A stretch of DNA of 64,000 nt from JBHOQX01 sp042408595. Lineage in GTDB: Bacteria > Chloroflexota > Chloroflexia > Chloroflexales > Roseiflexaceae. Position numbers and translations under genes: made by a program. Shown here one piece after another: positions 1 through 9,149 of this stretch; positions within the stretch are counted from its first letter, which is position 1, and every line of letters begins with the position of its first letter. A model generated the notes under the pieces. That model worked only from the letters and a program-made list of their open reading frames with translations, was not told where the DNA came from and did no database searches. The stretch is taken from contig JBHOQX010000022.1 in NCBI GenBank assembly GCA_042408595.1, positions 1-64,000 of the forward strand, in the 5' to 3' direction.

Positions 1-104
1 GCAGCGATCACCTCCGACAGACGGACCGGTTCGGCAGGCGCGGGCCGGGCCGCCGCGCGCAGGGCCCGCGGCACAAGGGCGGGCTGTGGGATGGGTACGA
101 ACAT
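1..104 (-). CDS. Partial CDS, N-terminus only, unknown function
   Basis: An ATG on the minus strand (102-104) follows a strong Shine-Dalgarno stretch (GGAGGAGGG, about 5-6 bases upstream) and opens a frame that runs off the window edge. The visible 34 residues begin MFVPIPQPAL and are rich in Pro and Ala, with no recognisable domain. The gene diverges from mobA. It might belong to molybdenum enzyme metabolism by position only; that is a guess. Start confidence is good, identity unknown. Confidence 0.5.
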   Translation of the reverse strand, partial: MFVPIPQPALVPRALRAAARPAPAEPVRLSEVIA

Positions 105-300
105 GGAACCCTCCTCCTGGGTGCGGCGTCCGAGACCGTTCCACGCGCCGCACCGGACATCGCTGCTCCGCGCCGCCGCGAAAGCAGTCGCCAAAGCATA
201 CGCGTAGCATACATCCACGCCATTACCAACAGCGTGCCGGTCGATCTGAAAAAAGGATGCCTGTTCCATGGGCACGGCTGTACCGCGCCCGCCGCGGCCG

Positions 301-309
301 TGCTACAAT
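301..309 (+). promoter_or_regulatory. Extended -10 promoter candidate for mobA
   Basis: TGCTACAAT fits the TG-N-TATAAT extended -10 pattern and lies about 140 bases before the mobA start, leaving a GC-rich untranslated leader. No convincing -35 box is present and no molybdenum-cofactor riboswitch could be recognised in the leader. Confidence 0.35.
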
Positions 310-447
310 CCCTGCGCCCATTCGATGTGGCCGCAGCCAGGCGGATTCGGGGCGGAGCCATGCCGCGCAAGACTGCTGCGTGCTGGGGATAGCGCCCGCG
401 CCCGGCCCGTCAAGCGGCGGCCTCCGGCGGCCGAGAACGGTGCATCC

Positions 448-1074
448 ATGACCGCCTGCATCATCCTGGCGGGCGGGCGCAGCCGACGGCTCGGCGCCGA
501 CAAGCGCCGCCTCCGGCTGTGGGGGCCCGCCGGCCCGACGCTGCTGGAGCACACCGTCGCCCTGGCCCGGCAGGTCGTGCCCGAGGTGTTGGTCGTGCTG
601 AACGACCCGGCGGCCTGGCCGGATCTGCCGGCGCGCCTCGTGTCGGATGCCTTCCCCGGCGCCGGGCCGCTCGGCGGGCTGGCCAGCGGCCTGCGCGCCA
701 TGGCCGCCGGGGATGCCCTGTTGCTGGCCTGCGACCTGCCGCTGCTCCAGCCAGCGCTGCTCGCCGCGCTGCGCGATGCGCCGCTCGAGGCCGACGCGCT
801 TGTGCCGCTGCGCCCCGAGGGGCGCGCCGGGCCGCGCAACGCCCGCGCCGCCGAGCCGCTGCTCGCCCGCTACTGCCGCGCCTGCCTGCCTGCCGCCGAG
901 TCCTGCCTGGCCTGTGGCGAGCGGCGAATGATCGCCCTGCTGGAGGGGCTGCGGGTCGCCTGGCTGCCGCCCGAGGCGTGGCGACGCCACGATCCGGACG
1001 GTGTGTCGTTCCTGAACATCAACCGCCCGGAGGATCTGGCGGCGGTGCTCCGGCGGCTGGCGGGCGGCCCGTGA
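448..1074 (+). CDS. mobA: Molybdenum cofactor guanylyltransferase MobA
   Basis: This 208-residue protein matches the MobA family, which transfers GMP from GTP to molybdopterin in the cytoplasm to make the guanine dinucleotide form of the cofactor. The N-terminal nucleotide-binding loop ILAGGRSRRLGADKRRL is visible at residues 5-21 and the metal-binding ACDLPLLQP at about residue 92. The ATG at 448 puts this loop at the expected place; longer upstream starts add unrelated sequence. An odd Cys-rich stretch (CRACLPAAESCLACG) sits near residue 150. MoeA, acting earlier in the same pathway, is encoded at 23484-24752, not in the same operon. Confidence 0.9.
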   Translation: MTACIILAGGRSRRLGADKRRLRLWGPAGPTLLEHTVALARQVVPEVLVVLNDPAAWPDLPARLVSDAFPGAGPLGGLASGLRAMAAGDALLLACDLPLLQPALLAALRDAPLEADALVPLRPEGRAGPRNARAAEPLLARYCRACLPAAESCLACGERRMIALLEGLRVAWLPPEAWRRHDPDGVSFLNINRPEDLAAVLRRLAGGP

Positions 1075-1108
1075 TTGCCCGACCGGCGGCTCCCCAGGGT
1101 GGTGAGCG

Positions 1109-1936
1109 TCACGCACCGCGCTGGCAGGCGGGGCAGAAGTGCGTGCCGCGCTGCGCGACCACGGTCCGCGCAATCGGTGCGCCGCAGCGCGGGCATGGCT
1201 GGCCGCGCCGGTCGTAGACGTTGAAATGCTCCTGGTGCTGGCCGGCCTGCCCGTAGCTGTTGCGGTAATCGCGCAGTGTGCTGCCGCCGTTCGACAGCGC
1301 CTCCTGCAGCGAAGCGAGGATGCCGGCGTGGAGCGCCGCGACCTCCGCCTCGCTCAGGCTGCCGGCCGGACGGAGCGGATGGATGCCAGCCCGCCAGAGC
1401 GACTCGTCGGCGTAGATATTGCCGATCCCGGCGACGAGCGTCTGGTCAAGCAGGAGCGGCTTGATCGCCCGGCTCCGCCCGCGCAGCAACGCGGCCAGGC
1501 GCTCCGGGGTGAACTCCGGCGCGAGCGGCTCGATACCGTGCGCCGTGTCGAGCGCGGCCAGCCCGGCGGCATCCAACAGGCGCGCCCGCCCGAACTTGCG
1601 CGGGTCGTGGAAGAAGACCTGCCGTCCGTCGTCCAGCCGCAGGGCCAGGTGGGTGTAGCCGTCCGGTGCGGCGTCCGGCCCGTGGACGGTCAGCGCGCCG
1701 GACATCCGCAGGTGCAGTGCGAGCGTCCACCCCGCGTCGAGCGACGCGACGATCCACTTCGCCCGGCGGCCCACGGCGCGCACCTCGCGCCCGGCGAGCA
1801 GCGCGCGAAATGCCTCCGCCGACGGCGTCTCGACCATCGGCTCGTAGTCCAGTTTGGTCACGGCGGTGATCCGGCGGCCGGCGATCTGCGCGGCCAGCCC
1901 CGCCGCGGCGTGTTCGACTTCTGGCAACTCCGGCAT
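1109..1936 (-). CDS. mutM: Formamidopyrimidine-DNA glycosylase (Fpg/MutM)
   Basis: The product (275 residues) removes oxidised purines such as 8-oxoguanine from DNA and nicks the abasic site. The catalytic N-terminal proline is in MPELPEVE (Pro2, Glu3), the conserved lysine is near residue 60, GNIYADESLW marks the helix-two-turn-helix, and the C-terminus carries a four-Cys zinc finger (CPRC and CPAC). The start must be the ATG at 1936, because Pro must be residue 2 after Met removal; an upstream GTG would add three residues and block catalysis. A -10 box sits only seven bases upstream, suggesting a leaderless mRNA. Confidence 0.95.
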   Translation of the reverse strand: MPELPEVEHAAAGLAAQIAGRRITAVTKLDYEPMVETPSAEAFRALLAGREVRAVGRRAKWIVASLDAGWTLALHLRMSGALTVHGPDAAPDGYTHLALRLDDGRQVFFHDPRKFGRARLLDAAGLAALDTAHGIEPLAPEFTPERLAALLRGRSRAIKPLLLDQTLVAGIGNIYADESLWRAGIHPLRPAGSLSEAEVAALHAGILASLQEALSNGGSTLRDYRNSYGQAGQHQEHFNVYDRRGQPCPRCGAPIARTVVAQRGTHFCPACQRGA

Positions 1937-1943
1937 AACCACC

Positions 1944-1949
1944 ATTATA
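1944..1949 (-). promoter_or_regulatory. -10 box of fpg (leaderless start)
   Basis: TATAAT on the minus strand ends seven bases before the fpg ATG, so transcription would begin at or next to the start codon. There is no room for a ribosome-binding site. Confidence 0.5.
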
Positions 1950-1975
1950 GTGCATGCCCGCCATCCCGGCCGGCG

Positions 1976-3634
1976 TCAGCCGCCCGCATCGGGTGCCTCC
2001 CACACGATCTCGCCCTCGATCATCGTCAGCTCGGAGGTGATCGTATGCAAGTGTGACGGATCGATTTTGAAGGGATCGGCCGAGAGCACTGCCAGGTCGG
2101 CCAGCTTGCCCGGCGTGAGCGTGCCGAGTTCGTGGGCTGCGCCGGCCGCGTGGGCCGGGCCGGCGGCGAAGGACCAGAGCGCGTCGGCCACGCGCAGCCG
2201 CTGCGCCGGATACCAGCCGCCAGGCGGCGTGCCGTCCAGCCGCTGGCGCGTCACCGCGGCGCGCACGCCGAGCCACGGGTTGAGCGGCTCGATCGGCGCG
2301 TCCGAGCCGAACGCCAGGATCGCGCCGGCGTCGCGCAGCGAGCGCCAGGCGTAGGCTGTCGCGCAGCGCTCGCCCCACAGCCGCTCGGCGGTCTCCATAT
2401 CCGACACGGCGTGCAGCGGCTGCATGGAGGCTACCACGCCCAGTTTGGCGAAACGCGGGAGATCGTGCGGGTGAACGATCTGGGCGTGCTCAATTCTATT
2501 GGGAAGCTGGATTCGGGGCTCGGGGGCTCGTGTGTGAGCCGCACTCTCAGCCGATCCCGGACCCTCGACCTCGGCCCATCGTAGCGCAGCTTCCACCGCA
2601 TCCAGCACACGCCGGTTGGCGGCGTCGCCGATCGCGTGGACGGCGACCGGCAACCCGCCGGCGATGGCGCGGGCGACGGCTGCGTTCAGTTCGTCGGTCG
2701 ACATCGTCTGGCCACCGAGGTGGCGGCGGCCCTCGTAGTGCGAGAGCATCTCGGCCGTCTCCGAGCCGAGCGTCCCATCGGCGAACATCTTGACGCCGCC
2801 GATCCGCAACCAGCGGTCGCCAAAGCCGCCGCGCAGCCCCAGGCGCAGCGCATCGTCCAGCGCGTCCACGCCCAGGTGCACCAGGCAACGCAGGCGCAGC
2901 TCGCCGGCCTCGCGCAGCCGCTGCAGGTCGCGCAGCGTCAGGGCGCTGTCGCCGGCGGTCATCGTCGCCGGGATGTGAACGCCGGCCATGCCGTAGCGGT
3001 GTGCCTCGGCCATCACCTCGCGCAGCGCCGCCAGCCGCTCGGCGTCGCCCGGCGTCGGGATGTGGCGGCTGACCAGGTTTATTGCCGTCTCGAAGGGCAC
3101 GCCGGTCGCCTTGCCGCGCTCGCGGCGGATGCTGCCGCCGGGCGGGTCGGGGGTCGTGTCGTCGATCCCGGCGATCGCCAGCGCGCGGCTGTTCACCCAG
3201 GCGGAGTGCGAGTCGCGGCGGTAAAGGAACACCGGGCGGTCGGGGACGACGGTATCCAGGTCGGTGGCGGTGGGCCAGCGTCCGCCCCACAGCCCGTGAT
3301 CCCAGCCGCCGCCGGTGAGCCAGGGGGCGTTGCTGGCGGCGGCGTGCTCCCCCACCCGCCGCAGCGTCTCCTCGAAGTCTGCCACGCCATCGAGCCTGAT
3401 TTCGCGCCGGCCCAGGGCATACCAGGTCAGATGCACGTGGGCATCGGTCAGCGCCGGGATCACTGCCCGCCCGCGCAGGTTGATTAACGTGGCCCTGCCG
3501 CCGAGCGCCGCCTGCACCTTTCCCTCGCTGCCGACGGCGACGATCCGACCGTCGCGGATGCCGAGCGCGCGGGCCTGCGGCTGCTCGCTGTCGAGTGTGT
3601 AGATGGGGCCGTTGAAGAGGATCGTAGCTGGCAT
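1976..3634 (-). CDS. Metal-dependent amidohydrolase (YtcJ/Amidohydro_3 type)
   Basis: This 552-residue protein has the amidohydrolase superfamily layout: a beta-rich N-terminal cap (MPATILFNGPIYTLD), the metal-binding HxH motif in DAHVHL, a histidine in IEHAQIVHP, and a late aspartate in FGSDAPIEP before the returning C-terminal cap. YtcJ-like members hydrolyse N-substituted amides or formamides, but the substrate here cannot be read from sequence. It is probably cytoplasmic, with no signal peptide. The ATG at 3634 is chosen because residues upstream in the frame come from overlap with the next gene. Confidence 0.88.
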   Translation of the reverse strand: MPATILFNGPIYTLDSEQPQARALGIRDGRIVAVGSEGKVQAALGGRATLINLRGRAVIPALTDAHVHLTWYALGRREIRLDGVADFEETLRRVGEHAAASNAPWLTGGGWDHGLWGGRWPTATDLDTVVPDRPVFLYRRDSHSAWVNSRALAIAGIDDTTPDPPGGSIRRERGKATGVPFETAINLVSRHIPTPGDAERLAALREVMAEAHRYGMAGVHIPATMTAGDSALTLRDLQRLREAGELRLRCLVHLGVDALDDALRLGLRGGFGDRWLRIGGVKMFADGTLGSETAEMLSHYEGRRHLGGQTMSTDELNAAVARAIAGGLPVAVHAIGDAANRRVLDAVEAALRWAEVEGPGSAESAAHTRAPEPRIQLPNRIEHAQIVHPHDLPRFAKLGVVASMQPLHAVSDMETAERLWGERCATAYAWRSLRDAGAILAFGSDAPIEPLNPWLGVRAAVTRQRLDGTPPGGWYPAQRLRVADALWSFAAGPAHAAGAAHELGTLTPGKLADLAVLSADPFKIDPSHLHTITSELTMIEGEIVWEAPDAGG

Positions 3635-3670
3635 GAGCGTTCCTGCATTGAATAGAGGAGGACGTACGCC

Positions 3671-3710
3671 ATGGGGAGGTTTGGCGGGGCTTTGCCCCGC
3701 CAAGCCCCCT
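3671..3710. repeat. Hairpin repeat, copy D of a dispersed family
   Basis: GGCGGGGC and GCCCCGCC (3683-3690 and 3694-3701) form a perfect 8-bp stem with a TTT loop, preceded by GGGGAGGTTTGG. It lies between the PBP gene and the amidohydrolase gene. It could act as a factor-independent pause, but no T-run follows. Relatives lie at 12231, 15290, 30711, 43604 and 62501. Confidence 0.6.
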
Positions 3711-3711
3711 C

Positions 3712-6249
3712 TTAGCGGGCGACGCGCACGGTTCGCCGCGACTCGACCGGGACGCCGTCTACCGTGGTGACGCGCAGCCGAAGCGTGTAGTCCCCCGGCG
3801 CGAGCCCGGCGGTCGCCCAGATGCCCAGGGTCGTCGCGCCGGCGGCGGAGCCATCCACGATCGGCGTCCACGTCGCCGGGTCGCGCCCGGGCCCGTAGTC
3901 GAGCACGTAGCTGCCGCGGGCCGTGCCCCGCACCACGACCTGCGTGCCGGTGATCACCGCCGAGGCGGCGGGCGCGCTGATCAGCGCGACGGCGGCGTCC
4001 GGCGCGTCGGGCGGCGGGCAGGGCTGTTCCGGCGGCTGCGGGATGCCAGCGGCGCGAGCCGCCTCGCGGAACTCCGGCGGGTAGACTGGGAAGGTCACGG
4101 TGCGCACCGCGGCGGCCGGGGTGTACGAGGCGGCCAGACACGAGCCGTCGCCGCCGACGCGCACCGTCACTGTCTGCACCGGTGCAGCCTTTGGCTCGGT
4201 CCCGGCGACGAAGTGCTCGGTCAGGAGCTGCGGGCAGAAGCCATCCGCCGGCGCGCCGGTGAGCGCGCAGACCGGCAGATCGACGATCCCGGGCGGGCGG
4301 GCGAAGGACGTCACCGGCCGGCCCTCGTTGAAGCGCTGCATCACCTCACGCCAGATCACGCCCGCCCCGTTCGCGCCGGCGACTTCCTGCATCGGGCGTC
4401 CATCGTTGTTGCCTACCCACACGCCGATCGTTACGTCCGGTGTGTAGCCGATGGCCCACGAGTCGCGCCAGTCGTTCGACGTACCGGTCTTCACCGCCGC
4501 CGGGCGGTCCACTTCCATCACATTGCCGGGGCCGAACATGTAGGTCCGCGCCTGGTTGTCGCTCAGGATGTCGGTCAGCAGATAGGCGATCTGTTCGCCA
4601 TGCGACCCGAGCGCCTGCCGGCCCGGCGCAGGCGTGCCGCGCTCCAGCACCTCGCCGCGGCTGTTCGTCACCCGCAGGATCGCCGCCGGCTCGCGGAAGC
4701 GCCCGCTGTTGCGCAGGGTGCTATAAACGTTCGTCAGGTCGAGCAGGCGCACTTCATTGGAACCGAGCGCCATCGGCAGGCCGAAGCGTGCCGGGTCGGT
4801 GAAGGTCGTGATCCCCATCCGGCTCGCTAGCTCCACAAAATCCTGCACGCCAGCGAATTGGAGCGCCTTGACCGCCGGGATGTTCAGCGAATTGGCCAGC
4901 GCCATGCGCACGCGCTGCGGGCCGTGCCACGCGTCATCGTAGTTGCGGGGCGCGTAGACGGTCCCATCCGGCTGGGGAAACTCGGTCGGCGTGTCCCAGA
5001 TCACCGTCGCCGGCGTCCAGCCCTTGAGCATCGCGGCGGCGTAGACCACCGGCTTGAGCGCCGAGCCGGGCTGGCGCGGCGCGAGCGTCACATTCACCTG
5101 CCCGTCGATGCTGGCGTCCTGGTAGTCCACGCTGCCGACCATCGCCAAAATCTGGTTGTCGGGCGAGAGGATGATCACCCCGGCGTTGGTCGCGTCGCGC
5201 CGGCGCAGCCCGGCGATCTGCTCGCGCACGATCTGCTGCGCCTCGCGCTGCAGGTTCAGATCGAGCGACGTGACCACCCGCAGCCCGCCGCGGTAGAGCG
5301 CGTCTGGGCCGTAGCGCTGCTCCAGCAATTGCCGCACGTAGAAGACGAAATGCGGCGCGACGAGCGGCGGCGTCTGCGGCGCGAGCTTGATCGGTGTGTC
5401 GTAGATCGCCCGGGCATCCCTGGCGGAAAGATAGCCCTGCTTGACCATCAGGTCGAGCACGACCTTCTGGCGCGCCTTGGCCCCCGAAAGGTTGGTCAGC
5501 GGGTCGAGCGTGGTCGGCGACTGCGGCAGCCCGGCGATCAGCGTCTGTTCGGCGGGGCTGAGCTCCCAGACATGTTTGCCGAAGTAGGCCAGCGCCGCCG
5601 CCTCGACGCCGTAGGCCTGGGCGCCGTAGTAGACCTCGTTCAGGTACAGGCCGAGGATCTGGTCCTTGCTGTAGGTCTGCGCCACGCGGATGGCCAGGAT
5701 CGCCTCGCGCAGCTTGCGCTGGAAGGTGACCTGCCTGGCCTCGTCCGGCGGCAGCAGGACGTTGCGCACCAGTTGCTGCGTGATCGTCGAGCCGCCGCTC
5801 ACCGGCGGGCAATCGGCGGTCTGGCAATTCTGCGTCGCATTCAGGTACAGCGCCCGGATGATGCCGCGCAGATCGATTCCGGGGTTCTGGTAGAAATTGG
5901 CGTCCTCGACCGCGATCGTCGCCTGCTTGAGGGTCGGCGGGATGCGGTCGAAAGGTACGACCGTGCGCTTCCCGCCTTCGGGGTCGGCCAGTTCGAACAG
6001 CACGGTCGTGCCGTCGCGGGCGTAGAAACGGGTGGTTTCGGCGGGGCGGCGCCGGCTGATCGCCGCCGGGTCGGGCAGGTCGCGGGCGTAGGCGTTCCAG
6101 AGGTAGATGCCGGCGCCGAGCGCACCGACTGCCAGGAGCAGGAGCAGCCCGCCCAGCACAACGAACGCCCGCCAGAGGATGCGCAGCGGACGGGCGAACG
6201 CGCTTCGCCCCGGGCGGCGCGGGGCAGGTGTGGCAGTGGTGCGATTCAT
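3712..6249 (-). CDS. pbpC: Class A penicillin-binding protein (PBP1C-like)
   Basis: This 845-residue bifunctional peptidoglycan synthase is anchored by one N-terminal membrane segment (about 25-50). The transglycosylase domain shows VEDANFY with catalytic Glu115 and the GGSTITQQLVRN motif. The transpeptidase domain shows SALK (Ser396, Lys399), SLN at 454 and KTGTS at 587. The C-terminal 120 residues form a beta-rich Ig-like module facing outside. The start at ATG 6249 lies just behind TATACT and gives a normal short cytoplasmic tail; the longer frame is unconvincing. The C-terminal module fits PBP1C/PbpC-like families; assignment to 1C rather than 1A is moderately sure. Confidence 0.92.
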   Translation of the reverse strand: MNRTTATPAPRRPGRSAFARPLRILWRAFVVLGGLLLLLAVGALGAGIYLWNAYARDLPDPAAISRRRPAETTRFYARDGTTVLFELADPEGGKRTVVPFDRIPPTLKQATIAVEDANFYQNPGIDLRGIIRALYLNATQNCQTADCPPVSGGSTITQQLVRNVLLPPDEARQVTFQRKLREAILAIRVAQTYSKDQILGLYLNEVYYGAQAYGVEAAALAYFGKHVWELSPAEQTLIAGLPQSPTTLDPLTNLSGAKARQKVVLDLMVKQGYLSARDARAIYDTPIKLAPQTPPLVAPHFVFYVRQLLEQRYGPDALYRGGLRVVTSLDLNLQREAQQIVREQIAGLRRRDATNAGVIILSPDNQILAMVGSVDYQDASIDGQVNVTLAPRQPGSALKPVVYAAAMLKGWTPATVIWDTPTEFPQPDGTVYAPRNYDDAWHGPQRVRMALANSLNIPAVKALQFAGVQDFVELASRMGITTFTDPARFGLPMALGSNEVRLLDLTNVYSTLRNSGRFREPAAILRVTNSRGEVLERGTPAPGRQALGSHGEQIAYLLTDILSDNQARTYMFGPGNVMEVDRPAAVKTGTSNDWRDSWAIGYTPDVTIGVWVGNNDGRPMQEVAGANGAGVIWREVMQRFNEGRPVTSFARPPGIVDLPVCALTGAPADGFCPQLLTEHFVAGTEPKAAPVQTVTVRVGGDGSCLAASYTPAAAVRTVTFPVYPPEFREAARAAGIPQPPEQPCPPPDAPDAAVALISAPAASAVITGTQVVVRGTARGSYVLDYGPGRDPATWTPIVDGSAAGATTLGIWATAGLAPGDYTLRLRVTTVDGVPVESRRTVRVAR

Positions 6250-6310
6250 GGCCACTTCAGTATAGCACGAGTTTTCTAGAGCGTTCACCGTGCAGCGTCC
6301 CGCCACGGAC

Positions 6311-8113
6311 TCATCCAGCGTCTGTCTGCGAAGCGTTGAACTTTGAACTTTCGCAGAGCGCACGGCACAGCCAGAAACTCAGCGCCAGGTCGGGCCAGAA
6401 GTAGAAGGTATCCACCAGGCCGTGGATGAGGGCGGCGGCCAGTGACGCGAGGGCGCCCCAGGCAAAGGCGCGGGCCGACGGGCTGGCGGGCAGGCGCAGG
6501 GTGCCCCATGCGTCGCGCGCGGCACGCACCAGCAGCCATGCGAACGCCACGACACCGAGCGGGGTGAGGTTGAGCCAGAGTTCGAGCAGCAGTGTGTGCG
6601 GCTGGCGTGCGTCGCGCTCGAGGGTTCGCGCCAGCGCCGGATTGATCAGACTGCGCCCGAACGCCGGGTTGTGGTAGTAGTAAAACTGGTCGAGGCCGAG
6701 GCCGAGCGGGTGTTGCGCGATCTGGACAAGCGCCTCGCGCCAGAGCAGCAGGCGTACCCCGGCGCTTTCACCGGCCACCCCGCCGCGCAGCCCGAGCATC
6801 AGCCCGGCGGCTATCGCCAGCACGCTCGCCGCCAGCAGCGCCAGGCGGGCCGCGGGCCGCTGCCGAGCGTCGGGGCGCGGCGGCGGGGCGCACCGTGCTG
6901 TTCCGCGCCCCTGCGGTGCGACGAGCGCCGCTGACAGCGCCAGCACGAGGGCCGCCGCCGCTGCCCCGAGCCACGCCCCGCGCGAGAACGAGACCAGCAT
7001 CCCGCCCAGGCAGAGCAGCGCGGCGGCGGCCCACCACCGACGAACGACGAAGGACGGAGAACGAACGTTGGCTGTCCAGTGCCGGAACAGTTTTCCCACT
7101 GGCAGAGCTGGCACGCGTCGTTCGTCGCCTTCGCCCCGGCGGCCTTCGTCCCCTCGGGCTGAGCCTCGGGACGAAGCCCGGCGGTCCCCCGTAGGGGGCA
7201 GGCCGGGCTTCGTCGTTCGTCGCGCGGCAAGCGCCAGCGCCGCCGCCAGCGGCCAGACCCGCCCAAGGTACAGCCCCAGGTTGTTGGGGTTGCCGTAGAC
7301 CGCGGTGGCGCGCGGCAGCCCCCCGACCACGCCGAAGAAGCGCGGCCCGCCGCCGGGGGGCGCGAACGGGTCCAGCCCGGCGAACTGCAGCAGGCCGAGC
7401 AGCCCGGCGGCGGCACCGCTGGCCACGAACGCCGCGACGAGCGGCAACAGCGCCGCCGTCCCACCGGACCGCGCCCGGGCCCGCAGCAGCGCCGCGAAGA
7501 GCAGCGGCTCGGCGATGAACCAGCGGAAGGCCCGCCCGGCGTCGCGCTGCGCCTCCGGCAGCGGCAGCGCCAGCAGCAGCCCGGCCACGCCGGCGAGCAG
7601 GAAAAGGAGATAGGGCGCCAGGGCCACGAGCGGACGAAGGGAAACAAGGCGCTCGCTCCGCCGTGCGTCGTGCATCGTAGGTTGCGCCCCGCCGCCCGGG
7701 GGAGCCGCCGCCCATTGTTTGCTGGCGCCGGAACTCCAGGCCCGCGCGGCCCGCCCCAGCAGCCACCGCGCGATCGTACCCAGCCCGGCGGCCAGCAGCG
7801 CAAGCTCGTGTGGCGGCATGGCCGCCAACTCCGGGTCCAGGCCCGGCACCCGCGCCGTGATGGCAAAGAGCGGCGCAGTCAGCGGGACGAACAGCAGCGC
7901 CACCTCCGGCCGGGCGGCGGCCAGCAGCAGGACCGTGACCAGGCCGACAACCACGGGAAGCGGCTCGTCGCCGCGGTATGCGAGCAGCAGGCCCAGGCCC
8001 AGCCCGGCGAGCCATGCCGCCACGGGCCAGGTGGCAGGACAGGGGCGCCGCGCCGCGCCAGGCGCTGTCTCGGCGGCCAGGCTCGTGCGCCGGTTCCCCC
8101 TCAGTTCGTGCAT
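6311..8113 (-). CDS. O-antigen ligase/Wzy-like polytopic membrane protein
   Basis: This 600-residue protein has about ten hydrophobic segments and, near the C-terminus, the large periplasmic loop and FYYYHNPAF...PHTLLLELW pattern of the Wzy_C/O-antigen ligase superfamily, which joins or polymerises lipid-linked sugars outside the membrane. The exact acceptor is unknown. An Arg-rich hydrophilic stretch at about residues 297-361 (7030-7222) is encoded by a dispersed DNA repeat that has entered the frame, separating two membrane segments. The extreme C-terminus (SSKFNASQTDAG) also runs into a simple repeat. The ATG at 8113 has a weak GAGG upstream. Confidence 0.75.
   Translation of the reverse strand: MHELRGNRRTSLAAETAPGAARRPCPATWPVAAWLAGLGLGLLLAYRGDEPLPVVVGLVTVLLLAAARPEVALLFVPLTAPLFAITARVPGLDPELAAMPPHELALLAAGLGTIARWLLGRAARAWSSGASKQWAAAPPGGGAQPTMHDARRSERLVSLRPLVALAPYLLFLLAGVAGLLLALPLPEAQRDAGRAFRWFIAEPLLFAALLRARARSGGTAALLPLVAAFVASGAAAGLLGLLQFAGLDPFAPPGGGPRFFGVVGGLPRATAVYGNPNNLGLYLGRVWPLAAALALAARRTTKPGLPPTGDRRASSRGSARGDEGRRGEGDERRVPALPVGKLFRHWTANVRSPSFVVRRWWAAAALLCLGGMLVSFSRGAWLGAAAAALVLALSAALVAPQGRGTARCAPPPRPDARQRPAARLALLAASVLAIAAGLMLGLRGGVAGESAGVRLLLWREALVQIAQHPLGLGLDQFYYYHNPAFGRSLINPALARTLERDARQPHTLLLELWLNLTPLGVVAFAWLLVRAARDAWGTLRLPASPSARAFAWGALASLAAALIHGLVDTFYFWPDLALSFWLCRALCESSKFNASQTDAG
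7030..7222. repeat. Dispersed TTCGTCC-type repeat inside the ligase gene
   Basis: This stretch contains TTCGTC units, the run CTTCGTCCCCTCGGGCT (7144-7160, identical at 24871-24887) and a 21-base block (7187-7207) that is the exact reverse complement of 21891-21911 in the S33 peptidase gene. It stays in frame and adds about 64 hydrophilic residues. Confidence 0.7.
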
Positions 8114-8289
8114 CGCCTCGCCGTCATCTCACCCCTGCGTGCCAGCCCGCCGCCTGATCGCCACCGGGCGGGCACGCGCAAACACGCGCCCGGTGCAGCA
8201 AGAGCCATGCCGCCGGACGGCGCGTATCTTTTCAGGGATGCAACAACGGGCAGGCATGGGGCACCCCCCATGCGCGATGGGGCATGAGG

Positions 8290-8547
8290 TCAGCCCTTCA
8301 GTTTCGCCACCAGGTCGATGTAGTGTTGCATCGCGGTTTCCCGGTCGGTGCCGCGCAGCCGGGCCCAGGCGTCGTACTTCGCCTGGCCGACCGGGTCGAA
8401 CATGCCGGGACGCTTGCCGCTGGCGTCGCCGGCGGTCGCCTGCTTGTAGAGCGCGTAGAGCTGGAGCAGGGTGCTGTTGTCGGGCCGCGCCGGCAGCTGC
8501 TGCGCCTCGGCGGCGGCGGCCTCGAAGCGCGCCTGGAGATCGGACAT
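8290..8547 (-). CDS. Acyl-CoA-binding protein
   Basis: The 85-residue product is a full-length ACBP domain that carries long-chain acyl-CoA esters in the cytoplasm. The family signature LYALYKQATAGDASGKRPGM around residues 29-48 and the DAWARLRG helix are clear. The ATG at 8547 has a GGAG ribosome-binding site and gives the usual size; the frame is open further upstream, but that part is not conserved in character. ACBPs are infrequent in bacteria. Fatty-acid genes (acyl-CoA dehydrogenase, methylmalonyl-CoA mutase) occur elsewhere in the window but not beside it. Confidence 0.92.
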   Translation of the reverse strand: MSDLQARFEAAAAEAQQLPARPDNSTLLQLYALYKQATAGDASGKRPGMFDPVGQAKYDAWARLRGTDRETAMQHYIDLVAKLKG

Positions 8548-8606
8548 CGCGGGCTCCTTTTTGCTCAACGACACCGGCATGCCGCCTGACGGCGGCACTA
8601 CTGACT

Positions 8607-9149
8607 CTACCCTGCATGCCGCCCTTCGTCTGCACATTCAGCGCTGGCATGCTCCCCGGCGGCCGGCGCCTGCTGCCCGGCGAGCCAGTCGCGGATGCGC
8701 GCCTCGATCTGGTCGCGCACCCGGCGGAACGCCCGGAGCCGCTCTTCCTCGCTGCCGCTCGCGGCGGCGGGATCGTCGAACGCCCAGCGCAAGCGTTGCC
8801 CGACGCCGGGGAAGGTCGTGGGGCAGTTCTGATCGGCGTCGGCGCAGACCGTGATCAGAAAGCCGAGATGCTTCCGCCCCAGATACTCACGCACGTGCTT
8901 CGAGTACTGGCCGGCCAGACTGATGCCCCGCTCCTGCATCACGCGCTCGGTCAGCGGATGGATTCCCTTCGGTTCCAGCCCAGCGCTGTAGACCTCGAAC
9001 CGGTCGCCCGCGTAGGCGCGGAGGAACGCCTCAGCCATCTGGCTCCGCGCCGAGTTGCCCGTACACAGGAACAGGACGCTTGTCTTTGCCGTGCTCCTCT
9101 CCTTGGAGAAACTGGGCGATCCGGGTGACCGCCGCCTCGTCGACCGCAT
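8607..9149 (-). CDS. arsC: Arsenate reductase, low-molecular-weight phosphatase type
   Basis: The protein shows the P-loop VLFLCTGNSARSQMAEAF, the LITVCADADQNCP redox-cysteine segment and the RDQIEARI C-terminal helix of thioredoxin-coupled ArsC, which reduces arsenate to arsenite. The start is troublesome. The only ATG in frame (9149) adds about 24 residues before the P-loop and lies 119 bases inside arsR. An AAGGAGAGG site sits just before the P-loop but no ATG, GTG or TTG follows it. A one-base error or an ArsR-ArsC fusion is possible. Function is sure, 5' end is not. Confidence 0.85.
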   Translation of the reverse strand: MRSTRRRSPGSPSFSKERSTAKTSVLFLCTGNSARSQMAEAFLRAYAGDRFEVYSAGLEPKGIHPLTERVMQERGISLAGQYSKHVREYLGRKHLGFLITVCADADQNCPTTFPGVGQRLRWAFDDPAAASGSEEERLRAFRRVRDQIEARIRDWLAGQQAPAAGEHASAECADEGRHAG

